The position numbers were made by a program, and so were the translations under genes. Below, in pieces: positions 48,212 through 60,715 of a stretch of 64,000 bases of DNA. The stretch spans positions 2,480,001-2,544,000 of the forward strand of contig CP044131.1 in assembly GCA_008727115.1 (NCBI GenBank), in the 5' to 3' direction. The notes under the pieces were generated by a model. That model made no database searches. It was not told where the DNA came from and saw only the letters and a list, made by a program, of their open reading frames with translations. How positions within the stretch are numbered: position 1 is the stretch's first letter; each line of letters begins with the position of its first letter. Origin of the DNA: Comamonas testosteroni (GTDB taxonomy: Bacteria; Pseudomonadota; Gammaproteobacteria; Burkholderiales; Burkholderiaceae_C).

Positions 48212-49894
48212 TTAGGCCGCTACGACCTCTGCGGTTGCTGTTTCCGTGGCGGGTGCGCGCTGCACTCCCGAGATAATCGCGCGAAGCGAGGCAGAAACGA
48301 TATTGGCATCCACCCCAACGCCGTAGCAGACTTGCGCATCATCGACACGCAATTCCACATAGGCAATAGCCTTGGCATTGGCGCCTTCACCAATCGCATG
48401 CTCAGCATAGTTGAGCACGCGCACATTGCGACCCACGGCAGTCGAGAGCGACTGCACAAAGGCATCAATGGGGCCCGTACCTTCTCCGTCCAAAAAATAC
48501 TTCTCGCCTTCCACCTCGATTTCGGCAGTCATGCTGACCACGCCATCAGCCTCCTGCAAGCGGTATTGAGGTGCCTTGACGGTGTTGACTGCGTATTCAC
48601 GCTGGAACAAGTCCCAGAGATCGGCTGCAGACAATTCCTTTCCACTGGCATCCATCTCGCGCTGCACAACCTGGCTGAATTCGATCTGCAGGCGACGAGG
48701 CAGCTGCAAACCAAATTCGCTCTCGAGCAGATAGGCGATACCACCCTTGCCCGACTGGCTGTTGACACGAATCACGGCCTCATAGCTACGTCCCAGGTCC
48801 TTGGGGTCGATAGGCAGATAAGGCATATCCCAGATATCGCCATCCTTGTGAGCGGCGAAGGCCTTCTTGATGGCATCCTGGTGAGAGCCGGAGAAGGAGG
48901 TGTAGACCAGCTCGCCCACGTAAGGGTGGCGAGGGTGCACAGGCAACTGGTTGCAATGCTCAACCGTTGCGCGGATATCGTCGATGTTCGAGAAATCAAG
49001 GCCGGGGTTCACGCCCTGGATATACATATTGAGGGCCACATTCACCACGTCGAGATTGCCGGTGCGTTCGCCGTTGCCAAACAGGCAGCCTTCCAGGCGA
49101 TCAGCACCCGCCATCAAGGACAGCTCGGCGGCGGCTGTTCCCGTGCCTCGGTCGTTATGCGGGTGCACCGAGATCACCACGCTGTCGCGACGCTTGATGT
49201 TGCGATGCGTCCACTCCACCATGTCTGCAAAGATATTGGGCGTCGAGTGCTCGACCGTCGTCGGCAAGTTGATGATGCACTTGTTCTCGGGCGTGGGCTG
49301 CCACACATCGGTGACGGCATCGATCACACGCTTGGAGAATTCCAACTCCGTGTCCGAGTACATCTCCGGAGAGTACTCAAAGGTCCACTTTGTATTGGGG
49401 TGCTGGGCGGCAATGTCCTTGAACATCTGGGCATTGGTCGTGGCCAGTTCCACAATCTCGTCTTCACTCATGTTCAGCACCACGCGACGCATGACGGGAG
49501 CGGTCGCGTTGTAGAGGTGAACAATAGCGCGCGGCACTCCTTCCAAAGCCTCAAAAGTGCGGCGAATCAAGTGCTCGCGTGCCTGGGTCAGCACTTGCAC
49601 GGTCACATCATCGGGAATCCGGTTTTCCTCGATGAGCTTGCGCATGAAGTCAAACTCAACCTGTGACGCCGATGGGAAACCGACCTCAATTTCCTTGAAG
49701 CCAATTTTCACCAACTGCTCGAACATGCGCACTTTGCGATCAATGTCCATGGGCTCAATCAAGGCCTGATTGCCGTCACGCAAATCCACGCTGCACCAAA
49801 TCGGAGCCTTGGTAATCACTGCATCGGGCCAGGTGCGGTCGGTCAAGCGCACAGGAGCGAAAGCACGGTATTTGGTGGAAGGATTTTGCAACAT
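48212..49894 (-). CDS. leuA: 2-Isopropylmalate synthase (type II, long form)
   Basis: 560 residues starting [20 protein letters not shown]. Catalytic site reads [20 protein letters not shown], as in the long fungal/actinobacterial type; metal ligands in [20 protein letters not shown], glycine block [20 protein letters not shown], and a C-terminal regulatory domain with [20 protein letters not shown]. It is preceded by a Leu-rich leader peptide and attenuator, so it is regulated by leucine supply. Sequence type differs clearly from the neighbour at 46565. Confidence 0.95.
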   Translation of the reverse strand: MLQNPSTKYRAFAPVRLTDRTWPDAVITKAPIWCSVDLRDGNQALIEPMDIDRKVRMFEQLVKIGFKEIEVGFPSASQVEFDFMRKLIEENRIPDDVTVQVLTQAREHLIRRTFEALEGVPRAIVHLYNATAPVMRRVVLNMSEDEIVELATTNAQMFKDIAAQHPNTKWTFEYSPEMYSDTELEFSKRVIDAVTDVWQPTPENKCIINLPTTVEHSTPNIFADMVEWTHRNIKRRDSVVISVHPHNDRGTGTAAAELSLMAGADRLEGCLFGNGERTGNLDVVNVALNMYIQGVNPGLDFSNIDDIRATVEHCNQLPVHPRHPYVGELVYTSFSGSHQDAIKKAFAAHKDGDIWDMPYLPIDPKDLGRSYEAVIRVNSQSGKGGIAYLLESEFGLQLPRRLQIEFSQVVQREMDASGKELSAADLWDLFQREYAVNTVKAPQYRLQEADGVVSMTAEIEVEGEKYFLDGEGTGPIDAFVQSLSTAVGRNVRVLNYAEHAIGEGANAKAIAYVELRVDDAQVCYGVGVDANIVSASLRAIISGVQRAPATETATAEVVAA

Positions 49895-49953
49895 GGTCAG
49901 TCTCTTGAGTGGAATTGGAAAAAGTGAAAACCCAATCAGCGACGCCCAAACGC

Positions 49954-49985
49954 AAAAACGGCCCGTCGCTGAAGCTACGGGCCGT
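49954..49985 (-). terminator. Attenuator terminator of the leuA leader
   Basis: On the minus strand ACGGCCCGT, loop AGCTTCAGCG, ACGGGCCGT then TTTTTG. It lies between the leader peptide stop (50022) and the leuA start (49894), the classic place for a transcription attenuator. Confidence 0.85.
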
Positions 49986-50021
49986 CGAGTAGGTGTGTGT
50001 CTGTACGTTCGTACGCGCGCG

Positions 50022-50075
50022 CTACTTCCTCTGCCCGTTGGACATTAGTAGTAGAGCTAGCGACAGGTTTTGCAT
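50022..50075 (-). CDS. leuL: leu leader peptide
   Basis: 17 residues: [17 protein letters not shown]. Five of residues 4-10 are Leu, coded partly by the rare CTA codon, so leucine starvation would stall a ribosome here and prevent the terminator at 49954 from forming. It starts 55 bp after the pssA stop and 128 bp before leuA. The ribosome site is weak, as in many leader peptides. Control by attenuation is inferred from this arrangement. Confidence 0.85.
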   Translation of the reverse strand: MQNLSLALLLMSNGQRK

Positions 50076-50129
50076 GCGGATCACTTTAACACAAGAAAAG
50101 TTGACAAGGCCAGGAATTTTTCTGCGACG

Positions 50130-50999
50130 TCAATCGTCATGCAAACCACGCTCATCCGGCTCGTCCTTGGAGGTCGAGACGATGCTCACATGCTCACCCT
50201 TGGCACGGCGCCAGACATAGATCACATAGCCAGAGATGGAATAGCCCACAAACACCAAGAACAGCATGGTTGCAGGCTCAACGCTCACCACAGCCATCAG
50301 CAAGGCGACCACCACCAGCGAGACAAATGGCATGCTCTTGGCTCCGCCAATGTCCTTAAAGCTGTAGTAGGGAATATTGGTGACCATAGTCAGGCCCGCA
50401 AACAGCGTGATGGCGAACATGATCCAAGACAGATCGGCACGATCCGTGGGGTAGCCACCGAACCAGGAAATCACATCGCCAAAGATGGGCACATCGCGGT
50501 GCGAGACCATCAGAGCACTGGTCAGCCAGATAAATCCTGCCACCAGCGCTGCCGCAGCTGGCGAAGGCATGCCCTGGAAATAACGCTTGTCCACCACCGC
50601 CGTATTCACATTGAAGCGCGCCAGGCGCAAAGCAGCACAGGCGCAGTAAACGAAAGCGGCAATCCAGCCCCAGCGACCCAGCGGGCGCAACGCCCATTCA
50701 TAGGCGATCAACGCAGGCGCAGCGCCGAAGGACACCATGTCGGACAGCGAGTCCATCTGCTCACCAAACGCGCTTTGCGTATGGGTCATGCGGGCCACGC
50801 GGCCATCGAGACTGTCGAGCACCATGGCGCAAAAAACGCCTACGGCCGCCAGCTCGAACTTGTTATTCATCGCCATGACGATGGCATAGAAGCCACCAAA
50901 CAGTGCTGCCAGCGTGAACAGATTGGGCAACACATAAATGCCTTTGCGTGGCTTGCGCGGCATTGCGCCTAGATCACCAGACTCATTGCTGTTTTGCAT
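50130..50999 (-). CDS. pssA: CDP-diacylglycerol-serine O-phosphatidyltransferase
   Basis: 289 residues with about eight membrane helices. CDP-alcohol phosphotransferase motif: VLDSLDGRVARMTHTQSAFG then EQMDSLSDMVSFGAAPALIA. It makes phosphatidylserine, the precursor of phosphatidylethanolamine. The N-terminus (RKPRKGIYVLPNLFTLAALF) is cytoplasmic and basic. In related bacteria pssA lies between ilvC and leuA, as here, although it has no link to amino acid synthesis. Confidence 0.95.
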   Translation of the reverse strand: MQNSNESGDLGAMPRKPRKGIYVLPNLFTLAALFGGFYAIVMAMNNKFELAAVGVFCAMVLDSLDGRVARMTHTQSAFGEQMDSLSDMVSFGAAPALIAYEWALRPLGRWGWIAAFVYCACAALRLARFNVNTAVVDKRYFQGMPSPAAAALVAGFIWLTSALMVSHRDVPIFGDVISWFGGYPTDRADLSWIMFAITLFAGLTMVTNIPYYSFKDIGGAKSMPFVSLVVVALLMAVVSVEPATMLFLVFVGYSISGYVIYVWRRAKGEHVSIVSTSKDEPDERGLHDD

Positions 51000-51007
51000 T
51001 AAACAGA

Positions 51008-51050
51008 CCTCCAGTGCTTACAGATGAAGCACGTGTAGCTATTAAAACCA
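51008..51050. repeat. AGCGCT-type palindromic repeat (degenerate)
   Basis: CCTCCAGTGCTTACAGATGA then AGCACGTGTAGCTATTAAAA. The TAGCTATTAAAA end and AGTGCTT arm match the family although the core is changed. Confidence 0.55.
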
Positions 51051-51125
51051 TAGTATTTTAAACAAAGCCATCATGGCAGTGCTCACCACAGCCAGTGTAC
51101 CCGCCAGCCATGCTGCGCTTTGCAT

Positions 51126-51152
51126 GAAAAAGGCCACCTTGAAGGTGGCCTC
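51126..51152 (-). terminator. Terminator of the ilv operon
   Basis: On the minus strand GGCCACCTT, loop CA, AAGGTGGCC, TTTTTC, 45 bp after the ilvC stop. Confidence 0.9.
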
Positions 51153-51197
51153 TTGCTGACAAGATTTCACCGGGCCTGAGCCCGATGAATTTCGTCA

Positions 51198-52244
<1,047 letters not shown>

Positions 52245-52284
52245 TTAAAAAGGTTGATTCAGATTCAAAAAACGCAAACAGCGA

Positions 52285-52776
52285 TTAGACACGCAGAATG
52301 CGCTCGCCGCGGCCAATACCCGAGGCACCCGTACGCACGGTCTCGAGAATGGCAGTGCGGTCAATGGCTTGCAAAAAGGCGTCGTTCTTGGACTGATCGC
52401 CCGTCAGCTCCACCGTGTAGCTTTTTTCGGTGACGTCGATGATGCGGCCACGAAAGATGTCCGCCATGCGCTTCATCTCTTCGCGCTCCTTGCCCACGGC
52501 ACGCACCTTGACCATCATCAACTCACGCTCGGTGTAAGCGCCTTCGGTCAAGTCCACCACTTTAACCACTTCAATCAGTCGGTTCAGGTGCTTTGTGATT
52601 TGCTCAATCACATCGTCCGAACCCGTGGTCAGGATGGTCATGCGCGACAGCGACGGGTCTTCCGTCGGCGCCACAGTCAGGGATTCGATGTTGTAGCCAC
52701 GGGCCGAGAACAGGCCCACGACGCGCGACAAGGCTCCGGGCTCGTTTTCGAGCAGCACGGCAATGATGTGTTTCAT
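52285..52776 (-). CDS. ilvH: Acetolactate synthase small subunit
   Basis: 163 residues from MKHIIAVLLENEPGALSRVV; the earlier frame start is not supported. N-terminal ACT domain (GLFSARGYNIESLTVAPTED then PSLSRMTILTTGSDDVIEQI) binds valine for feedback inhibition; the C-terminal domain includes DVTEKSYTVELTGDQSKNDA. It activates and regulates the large subunit encoded upstream. About 70 bp separate it from ilvC. Confidence 0.96.
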   Translation of the reverse strand: MKHIIAVLLENEPGALSRVVGLFSARGYNIESLTVAPTEDPSLSRMTILTTGSDDVIEQITKHLNRLIEVVKVVDLTEGAYTERELMMVKVRAVGKEREEMKRMADIFRGRIIDVTEKSYTVELTGDQSKNDAFLQAIDRTAILETVRTGASGIGRGERILRV

Positions 52777-52955
52777 ATCCAGATTCCTCTTTTCGCTACC
52801 CTCCCCTGTCACCGGTAAGTGACAAGCTTGGCAGACAATAGATTCGTCAACAATGAGAGCGCTTAGCGCAGAGTCAATCTGCATTTGCGCATGAAAAGGC
52901 TCTGAATATAGCAACCAGCTTGCGCTAGCCGCTATATCTTTTGGTAAGCGATCTT

Positions 52956-54749
52956 TTACAGATCGTCAGCGCCCAGCAGCATTTCCGTGATGCCGCGACC
53001 TGCCTGAACCATGGGGAACACGTTCTCCGTGGGGTCGGTGCGGAAGTCCAGAAACACGGTCTTGCTTTCCTCGCGCACGATGCGACGCGCTTCACGCAGA
53101 GCGCCTTCCACATCTGCGGGGTTTTCGATCAGCAGGCCGCGGTGGCCATAGGCCTCGGCCAGCTTGACGAAATCGGGCAGCGAATCCATGTAGCTGCTGG
53201 AGTAACGGCCGGAATATTCAATTTCCTGCCACTGACGAACCATGCCCAGGAAGCGGTTGTTCAGCGCGCAGATCACCACGGGCGTGTTGTACTGCTTGCA
53301 GGTGGCCAGCTCCTGAATGTTCATCTGGATCGAGCCTTCGCCCGTGATACAGAAGACTTCGGAATCCGGCTTGGCCAGCTTGATACCCATGGCGTAGGGC
53401 AGGCCCACACCCATGGTGCCCAGGCCGCCGGAGTTGATCCAGCGACGGGGCTCATCAAAGCGGTAGTACTGCGCAGCCCACATCTGGTGCTGGCCCACGT
53501 CAGAGGTGATGTAGGTATCCGCATCCTTGGTCATGTTCCACAGTGTGTCGACCACATACTGGGGCTTGATGACCTCGGCATTGCTCTTGTCATAGCGCAG
53601 GCAGTCACGGCTGCGCCAGCCTTCGATGGTTTCCCACCATTGCGACAGCGCACCACCATCGGGCTGCTGAGACGATTCACGCAACATGCCAATCAGCTCG
53701 GTCAGCACATCCTTGACGTCGCCCACGATAGGCACATCCACCTTCACGCGCTTGGAGATGGATGAAGGATCCACGTCGATGTGGATGATCTTGCGCTCCA
53801 CCGACATGAAGTGCTTGGGATTGCCGATCACGCGGTCGTCAAAGCGCGCACCCACGGCCAGCAGCACATCGCAGTTCTGCATGGCGTTGTTGGCTTCAAT
53901 CGTGCCATGCATGCCCAGCATGCCCAGGAACTTGCGGTCGCTGGCGGGGTAGGCACCCAGACCCATCAGCGTATGGGTAACGGGGTAGCCCAACATGTCC
54001 ACCAGTGTGCGCAGCTCGTTGCAGGCATTGCCCAGCAACACGCCACCGCCGGTATAGATATAGGGGCGCTTGGCCGTCAGCAGCAACTGGAGTGCCTTGC
54101 GAATCTGGCCTGCATGTCCCTTTTTGACGGGGTTGTACGAGCGCATCTCCACTTTTTCGGGATAGCCCGTGTACAGCGCCTTCTTGAAGGAAACGTCTTT
54201 CGGGATATCCACCACCACGGGACCGGGACGTCCGGTGCGGGCGATGTGGAAAGCCTTTTTCATGGTCTCGGCCAGATCGCGCACATCCTTGACCAGGAAG
54301 TTGTGCTTGACGATGGGACGAGTGATACCCACGGTATCGCATTCCTGGAACGCGTCGGTACCGATGTAATTCGTAGATGTCTGACCCGCGATCACCACCA
54401 TGGGGATGGAGTCTGTGTAGGCCGTAGCAATACCGGTCACCGCATTAGTCAGACCGGGGCCGGATGTCACCAGCGCCACGCCCACTTCACCCGTGGCACG
54501 CGCAAAGCCATCGGCAGCGTGCACGGCAGCCTGCTCATGGCGCACCAGCACATGCTGAATGCTGTCTTGCTTGTAGAGCGCGTCGTAAATGTAGAGAACT
54601 GCCCCACCGGGATAGCCCCACAGGTGTTGCACACCTTCGGCCTGAAGCGACTTGATGAGGATTTCGGAGCCCATCAATTCCTGGGCGCCCTTGGGAGACG
54701 ATGCGGCGGCTGCAGAAGCCAGCTCGGCTTTGGAGATTTCCATGCTCAA
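52956..54749 (-). CDS. ilvI: Acetolactate synthase large subunit
   Basis: 597 residues. TPP enzyme: N-terminal pyrimidine domain with the catalytic Glu in VLVRHEQAAVHAADGFARAT, central domain with FAD-type contacts GARFDDRVIGNPKHFMSVER, and C-terminal site ITGEGSIQMNIQELATCKQY then NTPVVICALNNRFLGMVRQW. The Mg-binding motif has Glu (GEG) instead of the common Asp. It condenses two pyruvates, or pyruvate and oxobutyrate. The 255 bp upstream hold no clear attenuator; possible short leader ORFs there are not Val/Leu/Ile-rich enough to call. Confidence 0.95.
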   Translation of the reverse strand: MSMEISKAELASAAAASSPKGAQELMGSEILIKSLQAEGVQHLWGYPGGAVLYIYDALYKQDSIQHVLVRHEQAAVHAADGFARATGEVGVALVTSGPGLTNAVTGIATAYTDSIPMVVIAGQTSTNYIGTDAFQECDTVGITRPIVKHNFLVKDVRDLAETMKKAFHIARTGRPGPVVVDIPKDVSFKKALYTGYPEKVEMRSYNPVKKGHAGQIRKALQLLLTAKRPYIYTGGGVLLGNACNELRTLVDMLGYPVTHTLMGLGAYPASDRKFLGMLGMHGTIEANNAMQNCDVLLAVGARFDDRVIGNPKHFMSVERKIIHIDVDPSSISKRVKVDVPIVGDVKDVLTELIGMLRESSQQPDGGALSQWWETIEGWRSRDCLRYDKSNAEVIKPQYVVDTLWNMTKDADTYITSDVGQHQMWAAQYYRFDEPRRWINSGGLGTMGVGLPYAMGIKLAKPDSEVFCITGEGSIQMNIQELATCKQYNTPVVICALNNRFLGMVRQWQEIEYSGRYSSSYMDSLPDFVKLAEAYGHRGLLIENPADVEGALREARRIVREESKTVFLDFRTDPTENVFPMVQAGRGITEMLLGADDL

Positions 54750-55004
54750 ACCTTTGTGAATTTCTCTAACGAAAAACCTTCGGTGCCCTTAGCCTGAAGC
54801 CCTTGTGAGGCCGGTTTAGGACTTAAGACCACAAGCCATGGGCGTTTGTGTGTACGCCGGACCGTGATCCGTTTCCTTCTTTAAATTGAAGATCATTATC
54901 GCACTGCAACAAGACCTTCAAAGGCTGTACACAAAAAAAACATCACCCAATGCGATAATCAGTGTCTTTTCCACGATCCCCCCCCGTTTCCCAGGGCTCC
55001 TCTC

Positions 55005-55574
55005 TTGGCCACAGAACAAGAACTGTCAGCATTCCTCAAAGGCGTAGAAAAGCGTGCGTTCAAACGCAGCGTTTTTCATGTCCGCGATGATGAGGCCGCC
55101 CTGGATATCGTTCAGGACAGCATGCTCAAGCTGGCCCAGCACTATGGTGACAAGCCTGCCAATGAGCTGCCCATGCTGTTCCAGCGCATCCTGTCCAATA
55201 GCACTCTGGACTGGTTCCGGCGTCAGAAAACCCAAAAAGCAGTCTTCACCCACTTCAGCGATCTGGAGTCTTCGGCCGATACAGACGGTGACTTCGACTG
55301 GGTCGAAACTTACGCCACCAACAATGACGAGGCCGCGGCCAGCAACGCCGAGAGCCTGACCGAGCGTAAGCAGACACTGCTGAGCATCGAAAAAGAAATA
55401 CAAGAGCTGCCAGCACGTCAACGTGAAGCGTTTCTCATGCGTTATTGGGAAGAGATGGATGTGGCGGAAACCGCCGCCGCCATGGGCTGCTCCGAGGGCA
55501 GTGTCAAAACCCACTGCTTTCGTGCCATCCAAACATTGAGCAAGGCACTCAAGGCCAAAGGAATCGAGTTATGA
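55005..55574 (+). CDS. ECF-type RNA polymerase sigma factor
   Basis: 189 residues; TTG start gives MATEQELSAFLKGVEKRAFK and no ATG is near. Region 2 is HVRDDEAALDIVQDSMLKLA with LDWFRRQKTQKAV; region 4 is ELPARQREAFLMRYWEEMDV then AETAAAMGCSEGSVKTHCFR. The ATGA overlap couples it to a DUF3619 membrane protein that takes the place of an anti-sigma factor. The promoter set it controls is unknown. The cluster is characteristic of Comamonadaceae and relatives. Confidence 0.92.
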   Translation: MATEQELSAFLKGVEKRAFKRSVFHVRDDEAALDIVQDSMLKLAQHYGDKPANELPMLFQRILSNSTLDWFRRQKTQKAVFTHFSDLESSADTDGDFDWVETYATNNDEAAASNAESLTERKQTLLSIEKEIQELPARQREAFLMRYWEEMDVAETAAAMGCSEGSVKTHCFRAIQTLSKALKAKGIEL

Positions 55575-56026
55575 AGTCCGCGCCCAACCCCATGCAAGAA
55601 CAGGCCGCCGATCGTATCGCCCGCCGAATCACCGCCCGACTGAGCGAGTCAGAGGCCTTGCTGCCTTACGAGGTCACCGAACGCCTGCGCGCCTCCCGGG
55701 AGCAAGCGGTGTCCATGCGCCGCCGTGAAGCTTCGTTGCTTCAGCTTCAAAGCAGCTCAGCCTCATCAGCGCAGTCCGGCACCCTGACCCTGGGCAGCCC
55801 TGAGGAAAGCGGCGGCTGGTGGCGCTCTCTGGTTTCGGCCATTCCCGTTTTCGCACTGATCGCCGGCGTGGTGATCTACAACTCGGACACCGAGCAAAGC
55901 ATGCTGAGCGAAGTCACTGCCGTTGACACGGCCTTGCTGACAGATGACCTGCCCCCCGCCGCCTATGCGGACCCCGGCTTTATTCAATATCTCAAGACCT
56001 CAGCCTCTGCGACTTCAGAGCACTAA
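55571..56026 (+). CDS. DUF3619 membrane protein, candidate anti-sigma factor
   Basis: 151 residues. Cytoplasmic helical N-terminus (ADRIARRITARLSESEALLP then YEVTERLRASREQAVSMRRR), one membrane helix WWRSLVSAIPVFALIAGVVI, and a periplasmic acidic tail with LLTDDLPPAAYADPGF. Such a single-pass protein directly behind an ECF sigma gene is normally its anti-sigma factor, although DUF3619 itself has no proven function known to me. Overlapping start (ATGA) supports the pairing. Confidence 0.85.
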   Translation: MKSAPNPMQEQAADRIARRITARLSESEALLPYEVTERLRASREQAVSMRRREASLLQLQSSSASSAQSGTLTLGSPEESGGWWRSLVSAIPVFALIAGVVIYNSDTEQSMLSEVTAVDTALLTDDLPPAAYADPGFIQYLKTSASATSEH

Positions 56027-56065
56027 ACTTCTCTGAAGGCGCTGTTTCCGCCCATAGCTGCACTG

Positions 56066-56890
56066 ATGCCCACCACAACAAAGCATTCCTCTGCGAAAAC
56101 CTCCAGCAACGCCGCCGCCATCATGGCGGCGCTGTTGTTGGTGACCCTCGGCTGGTCGGGTTGGAATGTAGTGCAGCAAGTGCGACTGGCTCCCAGTGCA
56201 GTTCCGCCCGCGACGGTCGCCGCATCCAAGTCCATGCATGTCGATCCCTCTTCACGGCAGCGAACTTCGGCCATGGCCTCCGGCCCACGCTGGAGCGAAT
56301 TGAGCGCCGACCAGCGCCGGGTGCTACAGCCCCTCAAAGAGCGCTGGGCCATGATCGGCGCAGTCCAAAAGCGCCGCTGGATCGCCCTGGCCGATGGCTA
56401 CGACAAGCTCAGCGAGCGCGAGCAGCAAAAGCTGCACGACCGCATGGAAGACTGGTCGGGGCTAAGCGCCGCTCAGCGCAACCAGGCCCGGCTGAACTTT
56501 GCCATCAGCAACAAGCTTGCCACCGACAAACAAGCGCAGTGGGAAGCCTATCAGGCGTTGAGCGATGAAGAAAAGCGCTTGCTGGCCGCTCGCGCAGCAC
56601 CCAAGGTCGTGACGGTCGCTCCGGCCATCAAGCCCGTGCCCGCCAAAAGGCTGGCACGCATCCCCGCTGCCACCGCGTCTCCCAGCTCGTCACCCAATCT
56701 GCCCAAGATCCCTCCGGCAACCATTCATCACCCACCACCGCCCGTGCCCGCCACGCCTGCGATGGTGGAAACCCACCCTGTACGCACTCCTTCTGTGATT
56801 GTGGAGACTGCCCCGGTCGATACGCCGCGCGCTACACCTATCGCGTTGCCACCGCTGGATGCGCCAGCTCAAGACTCTCACTCACAATAG
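56066..56890 (+). CDS. DUF3106 protein
   Basis: 274 residues. One N-terminal membrane helix (AAAIMAALLLVTLGWSGWNV), then the DUF3106 core with repeated acidic-aromatic units: PRWSELSADQRRVLQPLKER then WAMIGAVQKRRWIALADGYD and LSEREQQKLHDRMEDWSGLS. This heptad-like W-x-L-x-x-x-Q pattern resembles periplasmic stress sensors of the Spy/CpxP kind. The C-terminal 90 residues are Pro-rich and disordered. Third gene of the sigma cluster and a likely periplasmic sensor. Confidence 0.88.
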   Translation: MPTTTKHSSAKTSSNAAAIMAALLLVTLGWSGWNVVQQVRLAPSAVPPATVAASKSMHVDPSSRQRTSAMASGPRWSELSADQRRVLQPLKERWAMIGAVQKRRWIALADGYDKLSEREQQKLHDRMEDWSGLSAAQRNQARLNFAISNKLATDKQAQWEAYQALSDEEKRLLAARAAPKVVTVAPAIKPVPAKRLARIPAATASPSSSPNLPKIPPATIHHPPPPVPATPAMVETHPVRTPSVIVETAPVDTPRATPIALPPLDAPAQDSHSQ

Positions 56891-56945
56891 AAACAGGCTA
56901 GCAATCTAGGCTCCTCGCCTCCAAACGGAGCCCTACAATGCCTTC

Positions 56946-57494
56946 ATGCAGCAAGACACCCCGTATCGTGATGGCAACGCAGCAGTTTCCTCGACTCCTG
57001 ATTTAGTAGCACCAGGCCTGCGCCGACGCATGGCTTGCTGGCTTTATGAAGGCATGCTCTTGTTTGGCGTGGTTTTCATCGCAGGCTATTTGTTCGGCAC
57101 GCTCTCCCAAACCCGCAATGCTCTGGACAACCGCCATCTGCTACAGGCTTTCATGCTGGTCGTGCTGGGCATTTACTTTGTCTGGTTCTGGAGCAAGGGC
57201 CAGACCCTGGCCATGAAGACCTGGCATATCCGCGTAGTCGATGTGCAAGGCCGCCCGCTGACCCAAACCCGCGCCCTGCTGCGCTACGCCGCCAGTTGGA
57301 TGTGGTGGCTACCGCCACTGGCCTTGCTTTACCCACTGGGCCTGCCAGCGCTGGAAGTGTTGGTGCTGCTCACAGGCTGGATATTGATCTGGGCTTTGCT
57401 CAGCCGCTTTCACCCGCAAAAGCAGTTCTGGCACGACGCCTGGGCCGGCACCCGGCTGGTACACCAGCCCCCTGCACCCAAGCACGTTCGCTAA
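56946..57494 (+). CDS. RDD-family membrane protein
   Basis: 182 residues. RDD features: APGLRRRMACWLYEGMLLFG with the Arg/Asp positions before helix 1, then LQAFMLVVLGIYFVWFWSKG, QTLAMKTWHIRVVDVQGRPL and a final pair of helices ending HDAWAGTRLVHQPP. Function unknown; RDD proteins may transport ions or lipids. It begins 56 bp after the DUF3106 gene and probably belongs to the sigma operon. Confidence 0.9.
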   Translation: MQQDTPYRDGNAAVSSTPDLVAPGLRRRMACWLYEGMLLFGVVFIAGYLFGTLSQTRNALDNRHLLQAFMLVVLGIYFVWFWSKGQTLAMKTWHIRVVDVQGRPLTQTRALLRYAASWMWWLPPLALLYPLGLPALEVLVLLTGWILIWALLSRFHPQKQFWHDAWAGTRLVHQPPAPKHVR

Positions 57495-57507
57495 ATCCGA
57501 ATTTCTC

Positions 57508-57906
57508 ATGAGCTCCCCTACCCCTAACCCCGTCAACCCTCAAAAGAGCCGCAAGGGACTGTCCCGCATACTGCACGCCGGTGGCTACTCCCTGGCAGGT
57601 CTGCGTGCAGGCTGGCATGAAAAAGCCTTTCAGCAAGAAGCCCTCTGTGCCTTGGTTTTGATTCCAGCGGCATTCTGGCTGGGCCAAAGCTGGGAGCAAA
57701 CTGCACTGCTGGCGGGCACAGCCATCCTGGTGCTGATTGTGGAGCTGCTCAACAGCGGCATCGAAGCAGCCATTGACCGTATCGGCCCCGAGTGGCACGA
57801 GCTCTCCAAGAAAGCCAAGGACATGGGCAGCGCTGCCGTGCTCCTGGCTCTATGCCTGTGCGGCGCTGTCTGGGCTGCCGCTCTTTATCACCGTTTTATC
57901 GCATGA
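57508..57906 (+). CDS. dgkA: Diacylglycerol kinase
   Basis: 132 residues, three membrane helices. Family block: AFQQEALCALVLIPAAFWLG and ELLNSGIEAAIDRIGPEWHE then LSKKAKDMGSAAVLLALCL, holding the catalytic Glu, Asn and Lys/Asp residues. It recycles diacylglycerol to phosphatidic acid. Its stop overlaps the start of the LOG gene by four bases, so the two are cotranslated. Confidence 0.95.
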   Translation: MSSPTPNPVNPQKSRKGLSRILHAGGYSLAGLRAGWHEKAFQQEALCALVLIPAAFWLGQSWEQTALLAGTAILVLIVELLNSGIEAAIDRIGPEWHELSKKAKDMGSAAVLLALCLCGAVWAAALYHRFIA

Positions 57907-58496
57907 CCCAACCTGCATTTTCCATCTGCGTGTACTGTGGCTCCCGCCCTGGCAACAATCCTCAATTCACCGAAATCGCCAAGGCCGTCGGCCAATGGAT
58001 CGGCGAGCGCGGCGGACAACTCGTCTACGGCGGCGGTCGCAGCGGCCTGATGGGTGTGGTGGCCGAAGCCACGCGCCAAGCCGGTGGCCGCGTCGTTGGC
58101 ATCATCCCCCAGGCTCTGGTGGACAAGGAACTGGCCAACCAGGCCTGCGACGAACTGCACATCGTCAAGAACATGCACGAGCGCAAGGCCATGATGGCCG
58201 AGAGAAGCGATGCCTTTGTCGCCTTGCCCGGCGGCATCGGCACCTTTGAAGAGCTGTTCGAGGTCTGGACCTGGCGCCAGCTCGGTTATCACGACAAGCC
58301 CATCGGGCTGATCAATGTCGATGGCTACTACGACACCATGCTGCAGTTTCTTCAGTCCTGCGTTCGCAACGAGCTGATGGGCGAATGGCAGATGGGACTG
58401 ATCGAAAGCAGCAGCGACGCCCCTGCTCTGCTGCAAAGCATGGTGCAGAACTCCGGCACCCGCCTTGACACCCCCAATCTCCGATCCGTGATCTGA
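57903..58496 (+). CDS. LOG-family protein (cytokinin riboside phosphohydrolase-like)
   Basis: 197 residues from MTQPAFSICVYCGSRPGNNP. LOG signatures: GGQLVYGGGRSGLMGVVAEA, MHERKAMMAERSDAFVALPG and GGIGTFEELFEVWTWRQLGY, i.e. the PGGxGTxxE catalytic motif. These enzymes hydrolyse nucleoside 5'-monophosphates to base and ribose phosphate. Bacterial roles outside plants are often purine salvage. A terminator follows. Confidence 0.93.
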   Translation: MTQPAFSICVYCGSRPGNNPQFTEIAKAVGQWIGERGGQLVYGGGRSGLMGVVAEATRQAGGRVVGIIPQALVDKELANQACDELHIVKNMHERKAMMAERSDAFVALPGGIGTFEELFEVWTWRQLGYHDKPIGLINVDGYYDTMLQFLQSCVRNELMGEWQMGLIESSSDAPALLQSMVQNSGTRLDTPNLRSVI

Positions 58497-58501
58497 AACA
58501 C

Positions 58502-58529
58502 AAAAGCCAGCTTTCCAGCTGGCTTTTTT
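58502..58529 (+). terminator. Terminator of the dgkA-LOG transcript
   Basis: AAAAGCCAGCT, loop TTCC, AGCTGGCTTTTTT. Perfect stem straight after the LOG stop. Confidence 0.92.
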
Positions 58530-58636
58530 CAAATCACAAGCGCCCCACCTAAGTCAGGGCCAACAAGCAAGGGCCGCCCCGCAGCGATGTTGCCGTCCCC
58601 CTGGGGGGAAGGCGCGCAGCGCCTCAGGCGGGGAAC

Positions 58637-60666
<2,030 letters not shown>

Positions 60667-60715
60667 GAAAAGCAAGCTAGGCGGTGAGGCGATCAGCCCC
60701 CGCGACAATCAGGGC

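Noticed and set aside
46877-49666. Long plus-strand frames opposite both leuA genes
   Set aside because: They mirror conserved leuA coding sequence and contain no recognisable domain.
54750-55004. Leader peptide or attenuator upstream of ilvI
   Set aside because: Two short frames exist but neither is rich in Val, Leu or Ile and no clear terminator/antiterminator pair could be drawn.
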